The notes: generated by a model from the sequence alone, not told the origin. A stretch of 64,000 nt of DNA from JAGQOZ01 sp041399205 (GCA_041399205.1 JAWKTK010000010.1:1-64000); one strand, 5' to 3'. Shown: positions 37,307 through 47,251, counted from the stretch's first letter. Numbers and translations: made by a program.

Positions 37307-38774
37307 GCTGAAAGCGATTCAGGTAATGGAGGCGGCGATCGATCTATCCGCCGAGTCGCAGCAGCAGTTCGTTCAGCGAGCTTGCAACGGTGACTCGGCA
37401 TTGCTTCGCAAAGTGCGTGCCTTGCTGGCTGCGGCCGACGACGAGACTGGATTTCTGGCGACGCGATCTGACTTTGACGCGTCGCCTCCACCTACACGAG
37501 AACGGATTGGTGACTACCGCATCATTCGCGAGATTGGACGCGGTGGGATGGGGATCGTCTACGAAGCCGAACACGATGCAATGCGACGCCGCGTCGCGCT
37601 CAAGGTTCTCTCGGCCGGATGGTCGCCGTCGCAAAATCAGTTGGCTCGTTTCTACCGGGAGGCTCGATCTGCTGGCCAGCTCCATCACACCAACATTGTC
37701 CCAGTCTTCGAAGTCGGTAGCGCTGACGGGCTGCATTACTACACGATGCAGTTCATCGAGGGTGTGACACTGGATCACGTCATCGATGAAGTGCGAGAAC
37801 TTCGGAAACGAGGTGACGGGTATTCCACGGATAGCCCGGGCCGCGCGGTTGCTCGACGGCTGCTTACTATTGGTAGCTCCGCGCGCGAGGCGTCCGAGTC
37901 GCGTGACTCGAACGACGCAGACAACTCGCTTGGTCAGAATGCCGCTGAACATGACTTTACGGTTCGGAATTTCAGCGAAACCAATTCGCCGACTCGAGGC
38001 CGTCGAAGCGAGTCAACGGACTCCATTTTCTCACATGAGTGGTCTACCGTAAGAAATGGACGCAACGCGTACTTTGGCCGAGTTGCTGCGGTGGGCTTGC
38101 AGGCGGCCGAAGCACTCGAGTACGCACATCAGAACGGCATCCTGCACCGAGACATTAAGCCTGCAAACCTGATTCTCGACACGCGTGGAATTGTCTGGGT
38201 GCTGGACTTTGGGCTGGCGAAGAGTGGCGACGACAACCTGACAATGTCAGGCGATGTAGTGGGCACGATTCGGTACATGGCTCCGGAACGTTTTGATGGG
38301 ACAGCGGATGTTCGCAGCGACATTTACAGTCTGGGGCTGCGGCTCTATGAACTCGCCACTTTGCAGTACGCATTCGATGCCACGGAGCAAAGTTCGCTCG
38401 TCAAACAGGTCACGACGCAGTCGCCACCTTCGCCTCGCAAGGTTGAACGCCGCGTTCCGCGTGATCTTGAAACGATCATTCTCAAGTCACTCAATCGCAA
38501 TCCGAATCACCGCTACCAATCAGCTGCGGAGATGGCTGAGGATCTTCGTCTGTTTGTGATGGACCATCCGATTCATGCTCGGCGGATTTCACCGCTGGAA
38601 CGCGTGTGGAGAGTTTGTCGTCGCAATCCCGTCGTTTCTTCGCTGGCTGCATCGCTGTTTGCGCTGTTGATCGTGTTGGCAGTCGGATCGGCCCGTTTCG
38701 CGATCGTTACAAACCAAGAAAAAACCGAGCGATCGCAGCAGAACAATCCACCCGAGAACGTCGGTACGAATTGA
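37296..38774 (+). CDS. Ser/Thr protein kinase with large Ser-rich insert (N-terminal part of a WD40 kinase)
   Basis: The start ATG 37296 (MNRELKAIQVMEAAIDLSAE) overlaps the sigma factor gene. Kinase motifs are IGRGGMGIVYEAEHD, VALKVLSAG, YYTMQFIEGVTL, HRDIKPANLIL and LDFGLAKSG, with the APE-region MAPERFDGTADVRSDIYSLG. Between the N-lobe and the catalytic loop sits an insert of about 100 residues rich in Ser, Thr, Asp and Arg (for example SSAREASESRDSNDADNS). A membrane segment (VVSSLAASLFALLIVLAVGS) follows the kinase. A frameshift near 38760 ends the frame; the protein continues into 38775-40851. Confidence 0.85.
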   Translation: MNRELKAIQVMEAAIDLSAESQQQFVQRACNGDSALLRKVRALLAAADDETGFLATRSDFDASPPPTRERIGDYRIIREIGRGGMGIVYEAEHDAMRRRVALKVLSAGWSPSQNQLARFYREARSAGQLHHTNIVPVFEVGSADGLHYYTMQFIEGVTLDHVIDEVRELRKRGDGYSTDSPGRAVARRLLTIGSSAREASESRDSNDADNSLGQNAAEHDFTVRNFSETNSPTRGRRSESTDSIFSHEWSTVRNGRNAYFGRVAAVGLQAAEALEYAHQNGILHRDIKPANLILDTRGIVWVLDFGLAKSGDDNLTMSGDVVGTIRYMAPERFDGTADVRSDIYSLGLRLYELATLQYAFDATEQSSLVKQVTTQSPPSPRKVERRVPRDLETIILKSLNRNPNHRYQSAAEMAEDLRLFVMDHPIHARRISPLERVWRVCRRNPVVSSLAASLFALLIVLAVGSARFAIVTNQEKTERSQQNNPPENVGTN

Positions 38775-40851
38775 ACTACGAGTCCGCTCGCGCAATGCGT
38801 CGGAGCGATCGATTGGGGCGTCGTTTCGAAACGCTGCGTTCCGTTCGTGAGGCCGTCGAGCTGCTGCCAACGCTTGGCTTCGACGTCCAGCGGATCGAGG
38901 AAGAACGCTCGAAGTTACGTAGCGAAGCCGCAGCAGCACTCGGACTTTTCGACATGCGACCGGCACAGAGTTGGACCGCCGAGTCCGACCAAGAGAGACT
39001 CGTGTCGTTCGATCGCAATCATATGCGATACGCACAGTCGCCTGGTCTCGACGGCGAGATTCTGATCTACACAACCGATGGTACCGAGCTCACGCACGTG
39101 CTGAATCCGACGGTGCGCGCAGGACTCAGCTTATGCGATTCAGTGGCGATGGTCGCTACTTCCTTGCTCGGCATGGTTCCAAAGTGAGCGTCTGGGATCT
39201 GGATAGCAACGAACGGTTCGCCGGGGATTCACATGGCCAAGAGGACGAGACGCAGAAGTTGCCGCCGTTCATCGTCGTCGATACGCCAAGACACGGGATC
39301 GGGCAGTTCTCCGATGACAGTCAGCGTGCGGCTCTCAGTCTCCCAAAAGGCGTTGCAATCTACGATCTTGCGACCGGTGATCTGAAGACCCATGTGTCGT
39401 TAACGTACAATCCGAAACACATCGAGCTGTCTGACGATGGGAACGTGCTGGCCGTGTGTGAAGACAAAGCCATGGAGATACAGTTTTGGAGCATCGAAGA
39501 TCAGCCGAAACTGCTGAAAACGGTCGAGCTCCCGGAGGACGTCCAAAGCGTGCGGACGTTCTGTTGGTCGTCGGAGCGAGACATCCTTGTGGCCGGTCTC
39601 TACGACGGACGGATCTTGCTTTGGCAGCACGGGCTCGAACAGTCACCGCAACGATTTTCATTGCACAAACACACGGTCGCACGTATCAAACTGCATCCGA
39701 CACAGCCGCGAATCTTCACACAGGGTTGGGACGAAACCGTTCGCGTGTTCGACTTTGTGACCGAGCAACAACTATGCCGACTCGAACGGTACGCGTTGCT
39801 CGACAGCGACTTCTCCCCGGAAGGAACGCAGATAGGACTCTCGTCCGTGGAGACAATGCAGTTTGGAATCTGGGAGCTCGCCGAACCCTGTTTGCAGCAC
39901 TTCAAACTCGACCTCACGAACCTCGAGGCGTCTGAAGTACATCGCTTCGCCGAAACGCATCCGACGTTCCCGAAGTTGCTCGTAGCCGCTCATCGAAGGC
40001 ATTTTGAGCTTTACGATATCGGGAGACGGCGGCGACTCATGCGAAACGCTGAATACAAAGACATATTACGTACAACGTTCTCGTCCGACGGTCAGTTTCT
40101 GTACGTGTTTGATCGAGCGAAGTCGGTAAAGATTCCGTTGATAATCGAAAAAAACAGAGTCGATGCACTTCGCACTCGCCTTGGCGAAGCCGAAACGATT
40201 CTGACGCCGCTGCTCAATGCGAACGGGTGTCAACTGTCAAAGGACGAAAAAAGTGTGCTCGTGGTTTGTCGAGAAAATACTGACAACTCATACGCCGAAC
40301 TTTTTTGGTTGAACGACACCGAGGATCGCGTTCGGTATAACCATGCACGCATGTCTTCTGCCGCTTTGTCATCCGATTCGCGATGGGTGGCAACTGCCAC
40401 ATGGCGAGGACGCGGAATCAAGGTGTGGGATGCCAAGTCCGGCGAACTAGTCACAACATTGCTTCCCGATACCTCGGGCACGTTTGCCTCGTTTAGCGAA
40501 GACGCAAATATTCTCTTCGTTGCTCAGCTTGATCAAATGTACGCGTGGGAAGTGGGAACATGGGCGCCAATTGCACTCAGTGCTCAGCGTATGCATGGAA
40601 TCATGGGGGAGGTGGAATTCGGGCCAAATCAACTCCTGGCCACGGACAGAACACGTTACACGCCGCAGTTGGTAGACATGCGGACCGGCAACGCACTCAT
40701 GTTCATGGAGAGCCCCGTCGAAGACACACAAAGATCGTACAACATCCACAACGACGGTTCGCAGCTGACGATCGGCGGTACAGAGTACACCCATCTTTGG
40801 GATTTGCGCGCGATACGAGAACAATTGTTGACGATGGGGCTCGGCTGGTAG
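38775..40851 (+). CDS. WD40-repeat sensor half of the kinase
   Basis: The frame reading YELNYESARAMRRSDRLGRR and FETLRSVREAVELLPTLGFD (to 39187) joins, after a shift near 39120, the long frame 38971-40851. That frame holds WD40 blades: LMRFSGDGRYFLARHGSKVS, VWDLDSNERFAG, DGRILLWQHGLEQSPQRFSL, SSDSRWVATATWRGRGIKVW, and it ends YTHLWDLRAIREQLLTMGLG. WD40 sensors fused to kinases across a membrane segment are frequent in planctomycetes; the propeller would lie outside the cytoplasmic membrane. Reconstructed total with the kinase is about 1185 residues. Confidence 0.78.
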
Positions 40852-41132
40852 CTTAAAAGGAAATCGCCGCCAGCGATGAAAACGCCGTCCCTCGCAGGCC
40901 AGTGCAAACGTAACTACGGATTGTGAAGTCGCCTTGAACCATGCGAAATTGCTTCAAATGCAGCGGCGTAATCTCGGCTTCCACATCTATGCAACCTGGA
41001 ACGGACCACGTTATCGGCGTCGCCCTGATACGTCAAATTGCACTCTTGCAAAAGTCCGACGCAGATTGGCATTTTGACTTTGTGAGTTCGCGCAAAAAGG
41101 CCGATGCAGTTTAATCGGTTCCGATCGCGCAA

Positions 41133-41525
41133 ATGAGAGCGTGGCATGTGTTGTCATGTGCACACGACGGCGTCGGTCGGTTCGACATAGGAGCCTTCGA
41201 GCGAGGTGTTGCCGGCGACGCCAACGGAGATGGCAAAGTGGACTTCGTCGATTTCCTGATTTTGGCCGACAACTTCGGCACCGGCAAAGGCTGGGCCGAA
41301 GGCAACTTCGACGGCAGCGAGGACGGAACCCAGTTCGCTGATTTCCTCGCGGCGGCCAACAACTTCGGATACGAGAATCCCGCTCCCGACGGATTTGCCG
41401 CGGCTGCACCTGCCGCGACTCTTGCCGCGGACCGTGATCTCGATCGGAAGCATGGTAGCGGACGCTCCCGGCCAGAGCTGATTGACGAGTTGCTCGCCGG
41501 CGAACTGCCTTATAGGATACCTTGA
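41133..41525 (+). pseudogene. C-terminal fragment of a dockerin-type exported protein
   Basis: The fragment starts inside element copy 6 and reads FDIGAFERGVAGDANGDGKV, DFVDFLILADNFGTGKGWAE and DGTQFADFLAAANNFGYENP. The DIGAFE motif normally closes a beta-helix domain and is followed by a dockerin repeat, so several hundred N-terminal residues are missing. An Ala-rich tail and a short acidic end (ELIDELLAGELPYRIP) follow. No start or signal peptide is present. It is a truncated gene. Confidence 0.65.
41135..41191 (+). repeat. Dispersed intergenic element, copy 6
   Basis: GAGAGCGTGGCATGTGTTG is followed by GTCATGTGCACACGAC and GGTCGGTTCGACAT. The last bases run directly into the coding frame of the dockerin fragment. 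It lies 283 bases after the WD40 kinase gene. Confidence 0.7.
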
Positions 41526-41666
41526 GACGGCTTGCTCTCCCTGCGATTTGGCCGCGGGAGCGGTTGTCACATCACATACGATCACTGAGAATCGGCAACA
41601 GTTACTTCGCGATCAAGCAAGTTGCCTCCCCGGGAGATTGCGAGTATTCGATTGGACTGCCTAAAC

Positions 41667-42164
41667 ATGAACAGAGTACCTGGCCCCAAGCCCCGCTTCA
41701 ATTTCACTTTGCGCGAGTCGCTAATCGCGATGGTTGCCATCGCGGCACTGATCGCCCTTGCGGTAAAATCCTACGAAAACGCTCAGCCGTTCGTGTCGAC
41801 CGGTTTCTTCAATTCGCTCGATACTCCGAATGCAAGGACGATCGTTACGGCGATTGGTCGGGACCTTGACATCAAGACGGACCAGCTTGGTGCGGGCGCG
41901 GGCGAGAGTTCTGGTGGTGATTCGGCAAGTCGCGATATTCGTCTGACGGTAGGTGTGGCGCCCGAATTTCATTCGAGATTTGTCGTCGCTTTGCAGGAAC
42001 GAATGCAGAATATGCTTACCGAAGATGAGTGCTGTTCGGATGCCGATTCCTGCGCAGGACGCCCCCTTCGACGCGCGCTGGAACAAGCGCGGAATGCAGC
42101 GGTAGTGGCGTGCCACGTCCGATTCCATGGGACACGGGCGCCAAGCGAAAAGTTTTTCACTTGA
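41667..42164 (+). CDS. Small membrane-anchored protein of unknown function
   Basis: ATG 41667 is preferred over the in-frame start at 41622 because it places an anchor (LRESLIAMVAIAALIALAV, about residues 17-35) near the N-terminus, like type IV prepilin-like or uncleaved signals. The rest is a soluble domain of about 125 residues with RTIVTAIGRDLDIKTDQLG and a Cys pair (DECCSDADSCAG). After RFHGTRAPSEK the neighbouring frame continues as TLFEDGSARIFKS to 42241, so the end may be shifted. I do not recognise the family. Confidence 0.6.
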   Translation: MNRVPGPKPRFNFTLRESLIAMVAIAALIALAVKSYENAQPFVSTGFFNSLDTPNARTIVTAIGRDLDIKTDQLGAGAGESSGGDSASRDIRLTVGVAPEFHSRFVVALQERMQNMLTEDECCSDADSCAGRPLRRALEQARNAAVVACHVRFHGTRAPSEKFFT

Positions 42165-42242
42165 CACTCTTCGAGGACGGTTCGGCAAGGATTTTCAAGT
42201 CAGCGCCGACGGGACGATCCGCTGATTCGGCATGGCGTTAAC

Positions 42243-42268
42243 TGACCAAGGACAAAACGTCCTTGGTC
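42243..42268 (+). terminator. Strong hairpin after the small membrane protein
   Basis: GACCAAGGAC and GTCCTTGGTC pair perfectly around a short A-rich loop, with no T-run after it. It could act as a terminator or protect the 3' end of the transcript. Confidence 0.45.
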
Positions 42269-42295
42269 GCGAAAGCGAATCGCGTAGATGACCAA

Positions 42296-42340
42296 GGTGG
42301 GCGTGACCTAAGCCGTCAAGACTAAATTCGTTCTTGACGC
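42296..42340 (+). repeat. Dispersed intergenic element, copy 7
   Basis: GGTGGGCGTGACCTAAGCC is followed by a hairpin, GTCAAGA (42315-42321) with TCTTGAC (42332-42338) and a ten-base loop. The arm is different from the other copies yet fully paired. Confidence 0.65.
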
Positions 42341-42411
42341 AGGACATTTTGTTTTGGGCGCGCAACGGGGCCGCGGTTACTGCATTCTGTCGGATCGTCG
42401 TTGCGCACGAA

Positions 42412-43122
42412 TCAAACTAGCTTAGGAAGAAAGCGACGGCCAAGCGCCACGGTGGCTACGAGTCCAATCAACAAGAAGCTAGATGGTTCCGGCACCGCAG
42501 TGACATCGAAGTGGAATGCTCGATCGAAGTCGAGAAACTGCAAGTTGGAATTATCTGGACCAACGTGTGCGGAACCTGACCGGTACGCCTGCCCGCCAGT
42601 AAAAGCGGAATTGCTCGCCTGTTGCAGGACAATGCCGTAACTGCTGGTTCCACCCCACCAATCAACCCCATATAACGTGTTTGGGCTCAGCTGAATTGGC
42701 GTGTCAAATTCGACTGTAACGTGTCGGTTCGGGCGAATGTGCTGTTGAACCGAATCCTCCATGAATTCAATAAGGGGCACAATCGGAGTGAGCTGAGATC
42801 CAGAAATTGTTCCAACTTGTATTTGGAAGGTTGGTGGGCTGTCCGCAGAGTTGCCACCGAAGGTGCCGCTGCGATAGGTCGCGGAACTGAATAGATATCC
42901 CCCGGGGTTACTCCCTGTCGTGAATGTTTGCCCCATTGCTGGCCGGTCGGAGTAAAGATGACCGTTGTTTCCAGAGGAATTAGTACCGAGGCCCAAATAG
43001 GCTGCGTCATCTCCGTCGATCGTCGGCGGACTTGTCAAGTCTGTACTCGACATGACTAGATCGGCAAACGAAGTGGAGTTAACAAGTATCAAGATGAGTA
43101 GGGCCGTCGTAGTTAGACGCAT
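42412..43122 (-). CDS. PEP-CTERM exported protein
   Basis: The start ATG 43122 (MRLTTTALLILILVNSTSFA, a signal peptide) is chosen over the upstream start at 43230; GGGAC precedes it. The mature protein is beta-rich (GQTFTTGSNPGGYLFSSATY, PIQLSPNTLYGVDWWGGTSS). It ends VPEPSSFLLIGLVATVALGR and a basic tail, a PEP-CTERM signal. About 236 residues. It is probably a surface protein sorted by an exosortase encoded elsewhere; none is in this window. Confidence 0.82.
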   Translation of the reverse strand: MRLTTTALLILILVNSTSFADLVMSSTDLTSPPTIDGDDAAYLGLGTNSSGNNGHLYSDRPAMGQTFTTGSNPGGYLFSSATYRSGTFGGNSADSPPTFQIQVGTISGSQLTPIVPLIEFMEDSVQQHIRPNRHVTVEFDTPIQLSPNTLYGVDWWGGTSSYGIVLQQASNSAFTGGQAYRSGSAHVGPDNSNLQFLDFDRAFHFDVTAVPEPSSFLLIGLVATVALGRRFLPKLV

Positions 43123-43230
43123 CTTTTGTCCCTTGGCTGGCTGGTCCGCGATGCCAGATGGCGGTTGGTCGTCAGACACGCCATGCCACTGTAATTGCGG
43201 AACTCGGATTTTGCAACTTCGAAGGTTCAA

Positions 43231-44219
43231 GCGTTCGAGAAAGTAATCGCTCCTCCGAGGAAGTCCGTATCACGGTCCAGTTCGGCATCGATTCAGCTCA
43301 ACTTCGGGAGCCGCACATCGAGTGAGCTCGTGAAGACTAATTTGATACAAATTTTCTGAGGCCCCGCCACTGTTAACGGCGAACTTATGTACAGTGCTGT
43401 CGGGCAGGATTTCAACTCGGACGAGCGGGCGGAGGGGATTTGGGCTTCAAACAGTTCAGAACCGGCATGACCTACCGCATTCTCAACCAGCTTTTTTTTG
43501 CCGACTGGTTGTTGCGCAACGATAGAGGTTGGACCCTGCTGGACAAAAACCTCTCATTCAGTGTCGCCAATCCTCTGATGAGTCGTCTTTAAAACGGGTA
43601 AATCGTCGAAAAACGATTTCGTGACATAGGAGGGCGTGGCATGTGTCGTCATGTGCATATGGGCGCTCGCGGTCGGTTCGACCTTGTGCACAACCTCGTG
43701 GCAGGCGAGTTGTAAAATCGGATCGGTTCGATCGGTTTGACAACGCGTTCTTTTGATATTGAGCTGCAGAGCTGGACCCATCGTTCATTTTAGCTCACGA
43801 GACGGTCTTTCTATCAAGAGTCGACAGTGGTTCACGCTATCGAGGCATCACTCGTTTTTCGCAATATGATCCAGGAGATTCTTCACCTTTTTCTCCAGCC
43901 ACTTCTCATCACCCTCATCGAACTGAGATGATAGTCGACAATCGCACCGTCTCGATTCATAAGGGAACGTGACGGGAAAGGAACCAACAGTGTATTTGTT
44001 CATCGCGACTCTGCCCCCGTTCAGCAAGATCGTATGACGTAAGTCGGTTTTCTGACGTATTCTGTAACAACGTCTTGCGATTCGTCATACGTATTGATGC
44101 CGAGCACCGACAAACCTTGGATCGCTGTATTTGTCGTGCAGTGCAGTAAGGTGCGGAGCTTCGACTCGACAACCGCCGCAGGCGACTCCCCAAAAACGCG
44201 ATGATGGCGACTCGGTCTT
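43231..44219. other. Intergenic region
   Basis: It contains element copy 8 (43629). The part 43231-43628 holds only a dubious 41-codon frame near 43469, and 43700-44219 shows nothing recognisable. Confidence 0.5.
43629..43700 (+). repeat. Dispersed intergenic element, copy 8
   Basis: GGAGGGCGTGGCATGTGTC is followed by GTCATGTGCATATG, then a second hairpin, GGTCG-GTT-CGACC, and TTGTGCACAAC. The upstream flank CGATTTCGTGACATAGGAG is nearly repeated at 48158-48176 next to the IS110 element. Here the flanking genes are on the other strand. Confidence 0.75.
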
Positions 44220-44744
44220 TTATCGACTTGTGGAGGTCGAATTGTTCACCGGCGAGCGTCGCAAGTGTGAAATCAGGTGTGCTCGGTCTTCGATTAGATT
44301 CTCCGGAGTTAGCCCCATCGGAAAGGCAAACGACCAGCCACTTGATTGAAACCCCAGACGCTTAGCGAATTCGTCAGCTGGTGACGGCTTCGTTCCGTCT
44401 TCGCTTTCGAAGAATTGATAAAACACTTTGCCCCCCGATGACGTGAAGTGGCCTCCGATCAGAATGCGGCGTCCACTCTTCGTCCCGAGCTCGCGAATGC
44501 AATCGGCGAGTGCTTCCGAGGTGGTCTTCGAAAAGCCGCGGAATCGAGCGTCAAACGGTTGTCGGATGAAAACGAAGCAGTCAACGTCATCCTTGCCCAG
44601 CATGCTGCGTGACACGGAAGTTCGAACCGGAAACACCTGCGCCAACTCGTGGTCAATTCTTTTCTCGGTATTTCGTTTTCGCTTGCTCGTCAAACTGTTT
44701 CGCAAAGGCTGACCATTCTCCGGCGTTGTTCTGGTCGCCAACAA
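44220..44744 (-). CDS. C-terminal section of minus-strand kinase protein (fragment)
   Basis: From about 44665 down the frame reads HELAQVFPVRTSVSRSMLGK, DDVDCFVFIRQPFDARFRGF and FAKRLGFQSSGWSFAFPMGL. It appears to continue 44653-45090 across a frameshift. The domain is unrecognised. It is the extracytoplasmic end of the protein that begins at 47247. Confidence 0.5.
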   Translation of the reverse strand: MLATRTTPENGQPLRNSLTSKRKRNTEKRIDHELAQVFPVRTSVSRSMLGKDDVDCFVFIRQPFDARFRGFSKTTSEALADCIRELGTKSGRRILIGGHFTSSGGKVFYQFFESEDGTKPSPADEFAKRLGFQSSGWSFAFPMGLTPENLIEDRAHLISHLRRSPVNNSTSTSR

Positions 44745-45090
44745 GCGACTTGCTGAAATCCAGCGGCCTGGCGAGGTCTGTCAGCGACATTTCGACCTTC
44801 TTTGCCTCGTTGTCTGATGGCCCGGACTTGTTCCATCGCAACGAAACGGCCAGTTTCGTCGAAGATGAGCGGCGGAGTTTCAGCGTGTCGGAAAGTAGAG
44901 TCAGATCAATGTCGTCTCCGTGGAAGCCACCGCGAGGAGCAATGCTTCGCCGTCGATTATCAAGCGTGCATCGCTTTGCCCAAGCGACAAGAACTTCTGC
45001 AAGTCGGTGGTCAACGGCTGAAATCTGAAGGAGTCGAACCGAGACCTGCCAGCGAACAGCTTTTCGTCTTGTCTCCGTCATCGAGAACAA
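44653..45090 (-). CDS. Middle C-terminal section of the same kinase protein (fragment)
   Basis: Reads AVDHRLAEVLVAWAKRCTLD, GGFHGDDIDLTLLSDTLKLR and KLAVSLRWNKSGPSDNEAKK. It joins 45011-46270 upstream and 44220-44744 downstream by one shift each. The function is unknown. Confidence 0.5.
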   Translation of the reverse strand: MFSMTETRRKAVRWQVSVRLLQISAVDHRLAEVLVAWAKRCTLDNRRRSIAPRGGFHGDDIDLTLLSDTLKLRRSSSTKLAVSLRWNKSGPSDNEAKKVEMSLTDLARPLDFSKSLVGDQNNAGEWSAFAKQFDEQAKTKYREKN

Positions 45091-46270
45091 CTTCGCCGTT
45101 GAGCCAAAAGTGTTTAATGCTGATGTCCATGCCGGTCATGCCGATGAGCGTCCCATTCTTGATCGGCTCCGTCGGCTTGAAATCGTCAGCAGTCAGCTTT
45201 TCGGCAAAATTAATGTCAAGCAGTCGAATTTCTAAAGCTGCCAGCATTTCCGGTGCGTTTCGCTTCTTCATGGAGAATCTCGCCAAGCTCGGAACATGCG
45301 TTTCGCCGTGCTGGATGAAGTTCGTCGCCTTGAATTCGACTGTTGGAAACAGGTAAAGACCGGGAACGAGTCTTTTCTCTTCACCCGGACGAACGGGTTC
45401 CTTCAGCGTTTGGCACCGAATACGCCGGGCAGCGTAATTCAGTTTCGGGTCTAGCCAGACAGACATTCGTGCACGTTCGTCTTGACCGTGAATTGCCACG
45501 ACGGCGTGGCCATCGATTTCATCCTCGACAGCTTTTGCATTTGTCGTCTTCAGAAATGCTGCGATCGGGAATGGCTCGATGCCAAAACTTGCGGATGACG
45601 GAACGCTAGCGAGTCGTTCATCAACCGCGTGCTGAAAATCGAGTTGTGCCGATGTCTTGCATCGCAGCTTTCCGTCAGACTTGATGCTCAGCAATCGATC
45701 GGGCCGATCGTGAATGTATTCAGAGTATGACCCGATTGGCCGAGGACTCTGCGATTCGGCGCTGTTAGCGACACGCGTCTTTGTCCAACGGAACAGGTCT
45801 CCATCACGCCACATCGAAATCGCATCGCTGTTGCCCGTGGGTTTTTCTTTGCCTTCGGGACCGCAAAACTCTTTCGCGAGCCACTCGGCATGGAAGCAAT
45901 CGTATGCCGAAAGCGACTTTTCATATGCGGCGAGAATCGAATCGGTGTCGAGCTTGCTGAGTGCGTTCGATGTATTTTCGTTTTCATTGGTCGCGACTTG
46001 GGCGAAGCCGAGCGGAAAACACACGTAGATCACGCTGGCCAAAACGAGACCGACCATCCCGGCGACCATCAGTCGTTTCGTTGTAGTCATCGGACGACCT
46101 GAAGCCGGTTGCCAGTCCCGAGTCGGCTGACGAGCATGCGCCGGGTCCTGCAAATAGGCGAGTTCATCACGCAGGATATCTGCGATGTTGGCAGCATCTT
46201 CAAATCGCTCGCTTGGCTCTTTTTCCATCAGCCGATTGACGAGCGATTCAGTATGCGGGAACGATGTCAT
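45011..46270 (-). CDS. Kinase tail, membrane segment and extracytoplasmic domain (fragment)
   Basis: The first 50 residues (ESLVNRLMEKEPSERFEDAA, NIADILRDELAYLQDP) are the end of a Hanks kinase. A membrane segment follows (MVAGMVGLVLASVIYVCFPL, about residues 67-90). The outer domain has a repeated-sensor look: SILAAYEKSLSAYDCFHAEW, DGDLFRWTKTRVANSAESQS, HDRPDRLLSIKSDGKLRCKT, RMSVWLDPKLNYAARRIRCQ. This pattern of an LolA/outer-membrane-lipoprotein-sorting-like fold occurs in other planctomycete proteins, but the match is uncertain. It continues the kinase at 46267-47247. Confidence 0.65.
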   Translation of the reverse strand: MTSFPHTESLVNRLMEKEPSERFEDAANIADILRDELAYLQDPAHARQPTRDWQPASGRPMTTTKRLMVAGMVGLVLASVIYVCFPLGFAQVATNENENTSNALSKLDTDSILAAYEKSLSAYDCFHAEWLAKEFCGPEGKEKPTGNSDAISMWRDGDLFRWTKTRVANSAESQSPRPIGSYSEYIHDRPDRLLSIKSDGKLRCKTSAQLDFQHAVDERLASVPSSASFGIEPFPIAAFLKTTNAKAVEDEIDGHAVVAIHGQDERARMSVWLDPKLNYAARRIRCQTLKEPVRPGEEKRLVPGLYLFPTVEFKATNFIQHGETHVPSLARFSMKKRNAPEMLAALEIRLLDINFAEKLTADDFKPTEPIKNGTLIGMTGMDISIKHFWLNGEVVLDDGDKTKSCSLAGLGSTPSDFSR

Positions 46271-47247
46271 TCTTTAGCGGAGGGTTCAGGGTTGATCATG
46301 TGGACAATACATTGCATGACTCCGTATACCGATTCGGCGCATGAAAACGTGGACAACCACAAGTCATCGCGGCACAGCACCGTCCCCAAACTAAAGAGGT
46401 CCGAACGAGCATCGCACGGTTCGCCTCGCACCTGTTCCGGAGACATGTACTGCGGAGTTCCAGCGACCATTCCGGTGCGTGTAAAGCTAGATTCTGACGC
46501 GACGCGAGCCAGTCCAAAGTCGGCCACTCGCACTCGATCTGTGCCGTGGTCGAGCAGAATGTTTGCTGGCTTGATGTCTCGGTGAACCACTCCTTGCGAG
46601 TGCGCCGCGGCCAATGCCTCGGAGATTTGCAACGCGATCCGCACGGCTGACTCCGCGTTCAGTGGACCATCGCGACGAATGCGGCGGTCGAGTGTTTCGC
46701 CCACGACATACTCCATCGCGAAGTACGGAAGGCCGCGGTGTTCGTCCACGGCAAAGATCGGTACAACGCATGGATGAGAAACCGACGCCATGGCGTTCGC
46801 TTCGCGAGCAAATCGTTTACGTGCTGCCCCTGTCATCGCAATCGCGGGATCGAGCATCTTAAGGGCCACATTGCGATCGAGGGATCGCTCATATGCCTTA
46901 AGGACGATGCCCATGCCACCCCGTCCGATCACGCCGATAATCTCGTACGGACCTAGACGCCCCATCATCGACGGATCATCAGACGGAGTGAGGTGTAACC
47001 GAACTTGTTCGGCAACCTGTTCCAGAGATGACTCACTTTTCGTGCCGTCGGATTGAGTGCTCGACAGAGAAGTGGTAGCGTCCAACTCGCGAGCAAGATT
47101 CCATGTCCGGTCATCTCCTGAGTCTTCCTCGAGCCAGGATCGGCAGCATTCACATGAGCCGATGTGCTCCGAAAATGCTACCTCGTGTTCTCGTGATAGT
47201 TGCTCTCGCAGAAAGAGGCGACCTGTTTCGCGATTGCACATTTTCAT
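46267..47247 (-). CDS. Ser/Thr protein kinase with N-terminal zinc-finger-like segment
   Basis: The start ATG 47247 lies 4 bases after the sigma factor stop. Residues 1-45 hold an anti-sigma-type motif H-x3-C-x2-C (EHIGSCECCRSWLEE). The kinase then has IGRGGMGIVLKAYERSLDRN, VALKMLD, HRDIKPANILLD, VADFGLARV and GTPQYMSPEQVRGEPCDARS. A shift near 46390 scrambles the C-lobe before the next fragment takes over. The zinc-finger-like segment could bind the neighbouring sigma factor, which is an inference from anti-sigma factors. Confidence 0.82.
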   Translation of the reverse strand: MKMCNRETGRLFLREQLSREHEVAFSEHIGSCECCRSWLEEDSGDDRTWNLARELDATTSLSSTQSDGTKSESSLEQVAEQVRLHLTPSDDPSMMGRLGPYEIIGVIGRGGMGIVLKAYERSLDRNVALKMLDPAIAMTGAARKRFAREANAMASVSHPCVVPIFAVDEHRGLPYFAMEYVVGETLDRRIRRDGPLNAESAVRIALQISEALAAAHSQGVVHRDIKPANILLDHGTDRVRVADFGLARVASESSFTRTGMVAGTPQYMSPEQVRGEPCDARSDLFSLGTVLCRDDLWLSTFSCAESVYGVMQCIVHMINPEPSAKE

Positions 47248-47251
47248 AACG

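Noticed and set aside
43469..43592. Small plus-strand frame of 41 codons (MTYRILNQLFFADWLL...)
   Set aside because: It has no ribosome site, no homologue I recognise, and lies in a region with repeats; not enough to call a gene.
43670..43690. GGTTCGA in the dispersed element as a tRNA T-arm
   Set aside because: There is no acceptor stem, anticodon arm or CCA context around any copy, so these are not tRNA genes.
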